Shown piece after piece: positions 1 through 7,361 of a DNA stretch of 64,000 nucleotides. Numbering within the stretch: the first letter of the stretch is position 1; every line of letters begins with the position of its first letter. Source of the stretch: JAFEBO01 sp044221315 (GTDB lineage Bacteria > Planctomycetota > Phycisphaerae > Phycisphaerales > UBA1924); contig JBGAPK010000002.1 of the NCBI GenBank assembly GCA_044221315.1, forward strand, positions 152,287-216,286. The letters are read 5' to 3'. The notes beneath the pieces are model-generated. The model was not told where the DNA came from, ran no database searches, and was given only the letters and a program-made list of their open reading frames with translations. Both the position numbers and the translations under genes were made by a program.

Positions 1-1
1 C

Positions 2-1051
2 GCGGCATGGAATGGCACGGCCTATTCCCCGATCGGCACCGGTCTCGGCGGAGAGGTCTTTGCGCTGGCCGTGCACAACGGCGAGTTGTACGCGGGCGGC
101 AGGATCACCTCGGCCGGAGGGAACACCGCGATTATCAACATCGCCAAGTGGAACGGAACGAGTTGGACAGCCGTCGGCCAGGGGCTGAGTAACTATGTCT
201 TCGCGCTCTTCGTTTGGAACGGTTCGCTCTACGCAGCGGGCCAGTTCAACGATTCGGGCGGCACGCCGATGCGCGGCATCGCACGTTGGAACGGCGCAGC
301 GTGGAGTGCGGTTGGCGGCAGCCTGAACGCCGGAGGCACGGCCTACGCGCTCGGCGAGTTCAACGGCTCGCTCGTGGTGATGGGCGACTTCACCAAGACT
401 GTCGGGAACGACAACTTCAACCGCGTCGCCCTGTGGTCGGGATCGGCGTGGTCGGGCTTTGGAACAGGTCTTTCGGGTAGTGCCGCTGGCGTTGCACCCT
501 TCGCTGGCGCAATCGGTGTACTCAACGGCGAGTTGTACATTGGTAGCGACGCCCTCAGCGCCGGCGGCGAGATCTCTGCGTACTTGGCCCACTGGGGAAG
601 CCTCGAACCCTGCATCCAGAGCAGCCCGGTTCCCGGTTCCATTTGCCGAGGGGGCGATTTCACGTTTAACGTCGCCGCAACCGGCAAGCCCGCTCTGCAC
701 TATCAGTGGCGCTTGAACAACGAAGACATCCTCAACGCCAATGGTCCCAGTTACACCGTGACGGACGCCTCCGAAGACGACGAGGGAATCTACGACTGCT
801 TCATCACCAACGATTTTGGCGACGCGACCAGCGAAGGCGCATCGCTCCAACTGTGCGACGCCGATCTTGATTGCTCCGACCTGGTCGACGACTCAGATTT
901 CACCATCTTCGTCTTCGCGTACAACATCCTCGATTGCGCCGATCCCTCGATGCCCGCGGGCTGTTCCGCCGATTTCAACCGAGATGGCCTCGTGGACGAC
1001 GCCGATTTCGTCACCTTCGTGGGGGCGTACAACGAGTTGCTTTGCCCCTAG
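2..1051 (+). CDS. Secreted repeat protein with Ig-like and GC-type dockerin domains (5' partial)
   Basis: The reading frame is open from the left edge of the window, so the N-terminus and signal peptide lie outside; about 349 residues are visible. The first two thirds carry repeated units beginning W-N-G-x-x-W (WNGTAY, WNGTSW, WNGAAW, WSGSAW), each followed by a strand like NGSLYAAGQF. This is the look of a beta-propeller or kelch-like fold. An Ig-like domain follows (YQWRLNNEDI then DEGIYDC). The C-terminus is the doubled dockerin module with two DFxxF/AYN units, ending ELLCP. The protein is inferred to be exported and surface-held; its ligand is unknown. It is the first of nine same-strand dockerin genes. 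Confidence 0.8.
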   Translation, partial: AAWNGTAYSPIGTGLGGEVFALAVHNGELYAGGRITSAGGNTAIINIAKWNGTSWTAVGQGLSNYVFALFVWNGSLYAAGQFNDSGGTPMRGIARWNGAAWSAVGGSLNAGGTAYALGEFNGSLVVMGDFTKTVGNDNFNRVALWSGSAWSGFGTGLSGSAAGVAPFAGAIGVLNGELYIGSDALSAGGEISAYLAHWGSLEPCIQSSPVPGSICRGGDFTFNVAATGKPALHYQWRLNNEDILNANGPSYTVTDASEDDEGIYDCFITNDFGDATSEGASLQLCDADLDCSDLVDDSDFTIFVFAYNILDCADPSMPAGCSADFNRDGLVDDADFVTFVGAYNELLCP

Positions 1052-1172
1052 CCCAACCCCCACATTTCCGGCCGAATGGCCTTAACCGGGCGATCGGCCT
1101 GCGTTTGGATGGCCCGCTTGACATCGCCAATATGCTGATGAGTCGAATCGGACTGATCCACGAGGAGTAGAT

Positions 1173-1931
1173 ATGGCGCGAGAATTCACACGGGCTTTCC
1201 TGGCGGCGATCTTGTTTGCAGGGACCGCGCGTGCGGCGAATGTCCTGATCGCGAATGGCGGCTTTGAGTTGCCGGCGCAGACACCCGGCGGCTACACCAC
1301 CACCGTGCCGCCGAATTGGATCACGCTGAGCCCCGTCGTCGAGATGGGTGTCTGGAATCCGCAGGGCTGGGGGGCGTACACACCCGATCAGTACGCCGGC
1401 GCCCAGATCGGCTACATCAACTCCGGCACGCTCGAGAAAAGGTTGCCCTCGGTCATCAAGGGTCCGAGCACATGGGCCTTGCGCTGGAAGATCGGCCGGC
1501 GTCCGGGTTTCGACGGCGGGCTGACGATCACGTTCTATGCCGGCGACATTCAGATGGGGCAGAACGTGGACACGCTCGCGTCGCTTCCCGCCTCCGGGAC
1601 ATTCACCGATCGATCCATCGAGTTTGTGGTGCCCGAGGGCAGCCCTGCGATCGGGCTTCCCATCCGATTCACCCTCGAGAAGTCGTCGGGCTCCCAGGCG
1701 AACTTCGACGACTTCCGCCTGGAATCCTCCGACCCCGGACCCGCGTGCCCGGCCGACCTCAACTCCGACAACGTGGTGAACGATGACGATTTCAGCCTGT
1801 TCGTCGATCGGTACAACGAACTTCTCGCTGAACCCGACGGAAAGGGCGACCTGAACTTCGATGCCCTGGTAGACGACCTCGATTTCCAGCTCTTCCTCGT
1901 GCAGTACAACATCCTCGAATGCCCCGAGTGA
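1173..1931 (+). CDS. Secreted jelly-roll-like protein with a variant GC-type dockerin
   Basis: This 252-residue protein starts at an ATG with GAGGAG 5 nt upstream (1162-1167). Residues 1-22 form a signal peptide (charged start, then AFLAAILFAGTARA). The mature part opens with NVLIANGGFELP, a start typical of jelly-roll, DUF642-like or choice-of-anchor domains of surface proteins. The C-terminus has two dockerin units, but the Cys/Pro linker seen in the neighbours (CADPSMPAGC) is replaced by a shorter acidic one (AEPDGKGD). The first unit reads VVNDDDF instead of VVDDADF. Function beyond a likely carbohydrate- or surface-binding role is unknown. Confidence 0.75.
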   Translation: MAREFTRAFLAAILFAGTARAANVLIANGGFELPAQTPGGYTTTVPPNWITLSPVVEMGVWNPQGWGAYTPDQYAGAQIGYINSGTLEKRLPSVIKGPSTWALRWKIGRRPGFDGGLTITFYAGDIQMGQNVDTLASLPASGTFTDRSIEFVVPEGSPAIGLPIRFTLEKSSGSQANFDDFRLESSDPGPACPADLNSDNVVNDDDFSLFVDRYNELLAEPDGKGDLNFDALVDDLDFQLFLVQYNILECPE

Positions 1932-2377
1932 TGAGGCCGCGACCGCGCGTGCGAGCGAAGTGGAGCGCAATCCCGTTTCGATCTCTATGCGGCACGATGC
2001 GCTCGCTCGTCGCGGTCGCCGTGCTGCACGATCCGGAGCCGCTATCGACGCGAGGCACGCGAAGACCACCGGGCCGCGCGCTGCCCGCGGAAAACTCGTA
2101 ATATTCCCCGCCAAGGCGAAACGGCCTCTCCGTCAACGTCGTTGGTTATGGGTCCGTGGGGCGGATTTCCCCCTTCAGCCACGCGCGCCTTGGGGTCGTC
2201 CCGGTGTTTCGCAGGGGTTTCACCCTGCGGGTGAGGGCTTCCCCTGATCGGGGCAGAAGCCGGACATCTGCACTTAAGGATTGCACCGACGTAACGCATC
2301 ACTATGCTGTCAATTCCGGAGCATCATCGCTCGGCGGGTTGTTCGCGCGATTCGCTCCGCAAGGCAGGGGAACAAAC
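1932..2377. other. Gene-free 446-bp leader region with small hairpins
   Basis: No convincing coding frame with signal-peptide or domain features was found here. The right half contains short inverted repeats: GGGG/CCCC at 2158-2172 and a 7-bp perfect stem at 2210-2229. The region precedes the long beta-helix gene at 2378 and may hold its promoter and a structured 5' leader. No known riboswitch class was recognised. Confidence 0.35.
2210..2229 (+). promoter_or_regulatory. Hairpin in 5' leader of the beta-helix gene
   Basis: CGCAGGG (2210-2216) pairs perfectly with CCCTGCG (2223-2229) across a 6-nt loop. It lies about 150 bp before the ATG at 2378. A regulatory role is inference only; it could also be a terminator for the preceding gene. 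Confidence 0.25.
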
Positions 2378-5300
2378 ATGTTGAGCAAGCGCGTGGTTCA
2401 GCGTCTCTCGCCGCTATTTTTGGTCGCGTTTGCCGGAGCAGCGTCCGGGCAGGTCGTGAACTGGACCGGGGCCGCAGGGCCGAACTGGTTCGATTCGTTC
2501 CAGAGCGGCGCTTGCCCGAACACACTGCTCGCGTATTTCAACGGCTTCGGCCAGATCGGCTGCGGCGGGCCCGTCTTCCCTGGCCCGCCGAACTTCGTCG
2601 TCGTCGGAGCGGGTGTTGGACCTGTCATCAACGGCTCCTTCACCGTCGGCGGCATGACGCTCGCCGCTGGCGGTACGACCTCCTGGACCAACGGGGACAT
2701 CGGCTTTGGCTTTGCCCCCGGCGCGGGCTTTTCGAACTCCGGTTCATTCCTGCTGTCGGGCCCGATCGATCGGAGTGTTTACTCGAGCACGATTTCGAAC
2801 GCCGGAACGTTCGACAGCGCCGGCGCGGGGATCCTCTATTTTCAGACGCTCGCGTTCTCCAACTCCGGCCAGCTCAACTGGCATCGCGGCTACTGGAACA
2901 GCTACACCGGCACCAACTCCTTCACCAGCAGCGGGCCGATCGACAAACTCTCGGCCGATACCTTCTCCATTTCCGTGGCGACCTCTCTCTCGGGCCCGCT
3001 CACAGCCCAGGCCGGCCTCCTTCAGTTCGTAAACACATCCGTCGCGTTCCAGAACACTTCGACGGTCGTGGTGAACAACGGCGCCACCGTCAACTTCGGC
3101 AATTGTTCCTTCTCGGGCCTGCTGACCGCGGCAAGGGTCGGATCCGGCGCCCTCAATGTCGGCTCCGGTATTTCCCTCGGCGCAGACTTCACGTCCAACG
3201 TCAGCGGCGGCGCCGGCCTGAATTGGTCCGACGCCGACTGGAACGGCCAGAATCGCGCCTTTGCAAATTCCGGCGTGATGACCCTGGGCGGCACGGCCGA
3301 TCGCAGCATGTACAGCACGACCTTTACGAACAGCGGGACGTTCCACTCCGCTCTGCCCGCAAACCTCTACTTCCAGACTGTTGCCTTCACGAACGCTCCC
3401 GGCGGCCAGACGCAGTGGGATGTCGGCACGTGGTTCAACTACACCGGAACCAACTCGCTGCTGAACCAGGGAGTTCTGCACAAATCAACGCCGGCAACCT
3501 TCTCCACCAACGTGCCTTCCACGCTTGCCGGATCGGTTCTTGTCCATCAGGGACTCCTGCAGTGGTTCTCCACGTCGATCAACTTCCAGAATCCGTCGCT
3601 GACCATCGACCCCGGCGCCGCGTTGTCCCTGAACAACTGCTCGCTCCGGGGAACGGTCGGCACCGCTCTCGGCGCGGGCTCCGCCCTCAGCATGTTCGGA
3701 GGCAGCGCCCTCTCGGACGACCTCACGATCTCGGCGTCGCAGCAGTCCGGCTTCAATTGGATTGGAGGCGATTGGAATTTCCAGGGACACACTCTGACGA
3801 ACGGTGCCCTTCTGACCATCAGCCAGAACGTCGATCGCCACGTCTATTCCGGCGCGATTCTCAACAACGGCACGCTGGTTTCAACCCCGCCATCTAACCT
3901 CTATTTCCAGACTCTGGCCGTCAACAACCCCGGCACGATCGAGTGGCAGCGCGGCACGTGGTACAGCTACACCGGAACGAACTCTTTCGCCAGCGCAGGC
4001 ACGATCAAGAAAACGTCCGCTGATGGATTCAGCATCAACGTTCCCTCGACACTGTCCGGGTTGCTGGACGTCCAGAGCGGCACGGTGCAGTATTTCAGCA
4101 CCACGGTCAACTTCCAGTTGCCATCAAACATCACGCTCGGCGCCGGCGCCGCCCTGCAATTCAATAACTGCACCCTCTCGGGACTGCTCAAGGCCTCGGC
4201 CGCTGCCGGCAGCCTGAGCATGTTCGGGAACACCTCGCTCGGCAACGATCTCACGCTCCAGGCCACGGGCGGACAGGGAATGAACTACTCGGGCTCTGAG
4301 TTTTTCATGAACGGTCACACGCTCACCAACAGCTCGTTGCTCACGATCACCGGGGGCGATCGCAGCATCTACTCCGGATCGATCGTCAACAACGGCACAA
4401 TCGATTATGCGGCAAATGCGAACGTGACCTTGCAAACGCTCGCGATTACAAACAATGCCACGATCCGGTGGCGTCGTGGGCAGTGGGTCAATTACACCGG
4501 CACCAACTCGCTGTCGAGCGCGGGCACGATCGAAAAAATCGATGCCGACGCGTTCACGATTTCCGTGCCCACAAGCCTTTCCGGCGTTCTCAACGTCAAG
4601 AACGGAAGCGTCGCGTACGTCAACGCGCCGGTTCAGTTCGTCGGAGGATCTTCCGCCAACGTCTTCTTCGGCGCCTCCCTTGCTTTCAACAGCTGCTCGC
4701 TGAGAGGCTCGCTCGCCGGGAATGACGGCGGGCCGGGAAGTTTCACGTTCAACACGATGAGCCTGTCGGATGACCTGTACGCCGCGGTATCCGGGTCTCG
4801 CGGATTCAACTGGACTTCAGGCGAGGGCTTCTTTAACGGGCACACGCTGACGAACGACGGACTCCTGACTCTTTCGGGAGGCGACCGCAGCGCCTATTCC
4901 GGAACGATTGTCAATAACGGTCAGCTCAATGCCGCGATCGCGGGCGGTCTCTACTTCCAGTCTCTCGCCATCAACAACAACCCCGGCGGCACATTGACGT
5001 GGTCCTCCGGCCAGTTCATCAGCTACACCGGCACCAACTCAATTTCGAACCAGGGGCTGTTCATCAAGACCGGCCTCGACAACCGTCCGGTCAGCGTCCC
5101 GATCGACAACAGCGGCGAATTCCGCGTCGAGCAGGGCACCGCAAGCACCGGATCGTTCACACAGAACCCGGGCGCCACGATTCGAACCAGCATCTACGGA
5201 CCGTCCGCGGCAGGCACGCTGGCCGTCGGCCCCGCAATCACTCTCCACGGAAACCTCGCGGTCTATTTCGAGCCGTCCTTCATCCCGGCCGTCAACCAGG

Positions 5301-5632
5301 CCTGGACCGTGCTCACCTCGCCTTCGGTCATCGGCACGTTCGACAACATCGTGCCGGTTGCGTTCCCCGCCGGACGCCAGATCCAGGTAACCTATTCGCC
5401 GACGTCCGTCGTCGTCACCCTTGTCGCCAACGGCTGCGTCGGCGACCTCAACCACGACGGCCTCGTGGACGACGCCGACTTCTCCATCTTCGTCATCGCG
5501 TACAACACCCTCGACTGCGCCGATCCCTCGATGCCCGCGGGCTGCCCGGCCGATTTCAACAGCGACGGCGTTGTGGATGATGCCGACTTCGTCATCTTCG
5601 TCCCGGCGTATGACAATCTGCTCTGCCCGTAA
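2378..5632 (+). CDS. Long beta-helix repeat protein with GC-type dockerin
   Basis: The ATG at 2378 is chosen because it begins a clear signal peptide (MLSKRVVQRLSPLFLVAFAG); the frame is open further upstream but without one. The product is 1084 residues. It contains about six units of roughly 150 residues, each with the recurring phrases DRSxYSxxxxNxGT, LYFQTLA, YTGTNS and VPSTLSGxLxVxxG, a pattern expected for a right-handed beta-helix like an autotransporter passenger. The last part before the dockerin (QAWTVLTSPSVIGTFDNIV) resembles passenger ends. A dockerin module (CADPSMPAGCPADFNSDG, ending NLLCP) takes the place where an autotransporter would have a barrel. It is likely a large surface filament or adhesin-like protein; the ligand is unknown. 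Confidence 0.82.
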   Translation: MLSKRVVQRLSPLFLVAFAGAASGQVVNWTGAAGPNWFDSFQSGACPNTLLAYFNGFGQIGCGGPVFPGPPNFVVVGAGVGPVINGSFTVGGMTLAAGGTTSWTNGDIGFGFAPGAGFSNSGSFLLSGPIDRSVYSSTISNAGTFDSAGAGILYFQTLAFSNSGQLNWHRGYWNSYTGTNSFTSSGPIDKLSADTFSISVATSLSGPLTAQAGLLQFVNTSVAFQNTSTVVVNNGATVNFGNCSFSGLLTAARVGSGALNVGSGISLGADFTSNVSGGAGLNWSDADWNGQNRAFANSGVMTLGGTADRSMYSTTFTNSGTFHSALPANLYFQTVAFTNAPGGQTQWDVGTWFNYTGTNSLLNQGVLHKSTPATFSTNVPSTLAGSVLVHQGLLQWFSTSINFQNPSLTIDPGAALSLNNCSLRGTVGTALGAGSALSMFGGSALSDDLTISASQQSGFNWIGGDWNFQGHTLTNGALLTISQNVDRHVYSGAILNNGTLVSTPPSNLYFQTLAVNNPGTIEWQRGTWYSYTGTNSFASAGTIKKTSADGFSINVPSTLSGLLDVQSGTVQYFSTTVNFQLPSNITLGAGAALQFNNCTLSGLLKASAAAGSLSMFGNTSLGNDLTLQATGGQGMNYSGSEFFMNGHTLTNSSLLTITGGDRSIYSGSIVNNGTIDYAANANVTLQTLAITNNATIRWRRGQWVNYTGTNSLSSAGTIEKIDADAFTISVPTSLSGVLNVKNGSVAYVNAPVQFVGGSSANVFFGASLAFNSCSLRGSLAGNDGGPGSFTFNTMSLSDDLYAAVSGSRGFNWTSGEGFFNGHTLTNDGLLTLSGGDRSAYSGTIVNNGQLNAAIAGGLYFQSLAINNNPGGTLTWSSGQFISYTGTNSISNQGLFIKTGLDNRPVSVPIDNSGEFRVEQGTASTGSFTQNPGATIRTSIYGPSAAGTLAVGPAITLHGNLAVYFEPSFIPAVNQAWTVLTSPSVIGTFDNIVPVAFPAGRQIQVTYSPTSVVVTLVANGCVGDLNHDGLVDDADFSIFVIAYNTLDCADPSMPAGCPADFNSDGVVDDADFVIFVPAYDNLLCP

Positions 5633-5727
5633 ATCGCCGCCCGTAATCCGCGGCTCGAGGCAGTTTTGGCATTTGCCCTTGCATGCCCGGCGCTGCCGGC
5701 GGCAATACCCACCCGGAGGTGTTCCTC

Positions 5728-6999
5728 ATGCCAGGATTCATCCGCTTTGTCCTACCTCTTCCCCTTCTGCTCGCCACCGGCGCTATGGCCGAGCACTATT
5801 CGCTCCGCATGATCGAGCCGATCCCCGGCCGATCGCACGATCAGTCATCCGCCAATGCCGTCGATGCGGCCGGAAACGCCGTGGGCACTTCCTATTCCTC
5901 CACAAACGCAACCGTGCCGATCGGCCTCGTCCGATTGACGGACGGAACCCAGCTTGTGATGGGAACGCTCGCAGACTGTTTCCCTTACGGCGGCAGCGGG
6001 TTGAGCGACGTCAGCCCCGGGGGCATGATCGCCGGAGGAACTTCGTCCGTCTGTGGCGGATTCGAACGCGCCATCACCGGCTCGGTTCAGAATCCCGGCG
6101 CGTACGTGACATACGCACCGCTTCCCGGCGGCGGCGACTGCGCTGCCTACTCGGCCAACGAGAACTGCGTGGTCGGCTGGAGCAACCGCACCACCGGCTG
6201 CAATGGCTTTTTGTGCGTCCTCACGACCGGCCGCGCCATGAAGTGGTACGCGGCCGGCTCGGCCATCGAACTTCAGAACTCCTCTTTCGTCGTTACTCTC
6301 GCCAACGGAGTCAACGAATCCGGCGTCGTCGTCGGGCGGGCGTATACCGCCTCCGATTCCAACGCCGCAGTCGCCGTCCGATGGAGTTCCGACGATTCTC
6401 TCCCCGTCACGCTCCCCGCCGTCAATGGCACGTACGGCGATGCCGAAAAGATCTCAACGAGCGGCATCGTGGTCGGCCAATCCGCCGTCGGCGCAGAACG
6501 CCACGCTACCGTCTGGAACGCCACCACGCCCAGCGATCTCGGCGCACTCCCCGGGCACTCTTTCAGCATCGCCTACGACATCAGCGATTCCCGCGGCATC
6601 GTCGGATACTCCAAACTCAACGCCGACGCGCCCGCCAGCACCGCCGTTCTTTGGCGCGACGGGCAGGTGATCGACCTCAACACACGCCTCACCGATCCGG
6701 CGGGCGTCGTCCTTACCAGCGCCAACGGCATCAACTCCCATGGCTGGATCGCGGCGAGCGGCCTCTATCAGGGCAAGGTCCGGGGCTTCATTCTCGTTCC
6801 CTGCCCCGCGGACCTGAGCGGCGATGACGTCGTGGACGATTCCGACTTCTCCATCTTCATCGTCGCCTACGACACGCTCGACTGCGCCGATCCGGCCATG
6901 CCGGCCGGATGCCCCGCCGATCTCAACCGCGACGGCGTGGTGGACGACTCCGACTTTGTGATCTTCGTCGCGGCGTACAACGAACTCCTCTGCCCGTGA
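5728..6999 (+). CDS. HAF-repeat secreted protein with GC-type dockerin
   Basis: The ATG at 5728 has GGAGGT at 5715-5720 with 7-nt spacing and is followed by a signal peptide (FIRFVLPLPLLLATGAMA). The frame opens earlier (5683), but the Shine-Dalgarno and the signal peptide favour 5728, giving 423 residues. The body has repeated G-x-A/V-x-G-x-S/A segments (GNAVGTSYSS, ENCVVGWSN, SGVVVGRAY, RGIVGYSKL) and DLGALPGHS, which match the HAF extracellular repeat family. The C-terminus is a full two-unit dockerin ending NELLCP. It is inferred to be an exported surface protein of unknown function, related to the minus-strand protein at 33096-34346. Confidence 0.8.
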   Translation: MPGFIRFVLPLPLLLATGAMAEHYSLRMIEPIPGRSHDQSSANAVDAAGNAVGTSYSSTNATVPIGLVRLTDGTQLVMGTLADCFPYGGSGLSDVSPGGMIAGGTSSVCGGFERAITGSVQNPGAYVTYAPLPGGGDCAAYSANENCVVGWSNRTTGCNGFLCVLTTGRAMKWYAAGSAIELQNSSFVVTLANGVNESGVVVGRAYTASDSNAAVAVRWSSDDSLPVTLPAVNGTYGDAEKISTSGIVVGQSAVGAERHATVWNATTPSDLGALPGHSFSIAYDISDSRGIVGYSKLNADAPASTAVLWRDGQVIDLNTRLTDPAGVVLTSANGINSHGWIAASGLYQGKVRGFILVPCPADLSGDDVVDDSDFSIFIVAYDTLDCADPAMPAGCPADLNRDGVVDDSDFVIFVAAYNELLCP

Positions 7000-7361
7000 G
7001 TGCGCGATCCTCGTCGGCGCATCTGCTGAAAAGGCTTCCCCGACTTCGCATGCATTGTCGCTACGCACGAAGAAGTTATCTGCTCTTCCGTCGCTTGGCG
7101 GTCGTCCCCTGAGATGGCCAAGCTCTCATGTAACACCGGAACCGACGATGAAACTGAACGACTTATCTAAATTCCCCGGATAGGGCGCTCGCAGCGCGGC
7201 TCTCGTCGCATAGGTTAGAGGTGATGAGTTCGTTGCCCACCGCTCCGCAACACTGCGATCGCAGGGCGGCGTCCCGCCGATTTGCGCCGGTGCTCGCGCC
7301 CGTGACCTTCGGCGTCGCCGGGTTGCAATCCCGCTCTCCCATCGCCGAAGGACCAACCACG
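7000..7361. other. Gene-free 362-bp spacer upstream of the GH81 gene
   Basis: No separate gene is supported here. The frame of the downstream enzyme is open from 7221, but its signal peptide begins only at 7362, so 7221-7361 is read as leader. The spacer is mixed in base composition, with an AT-richer patch near 7145-7170. No recognised RNA element was found. Confidence 0.35.
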
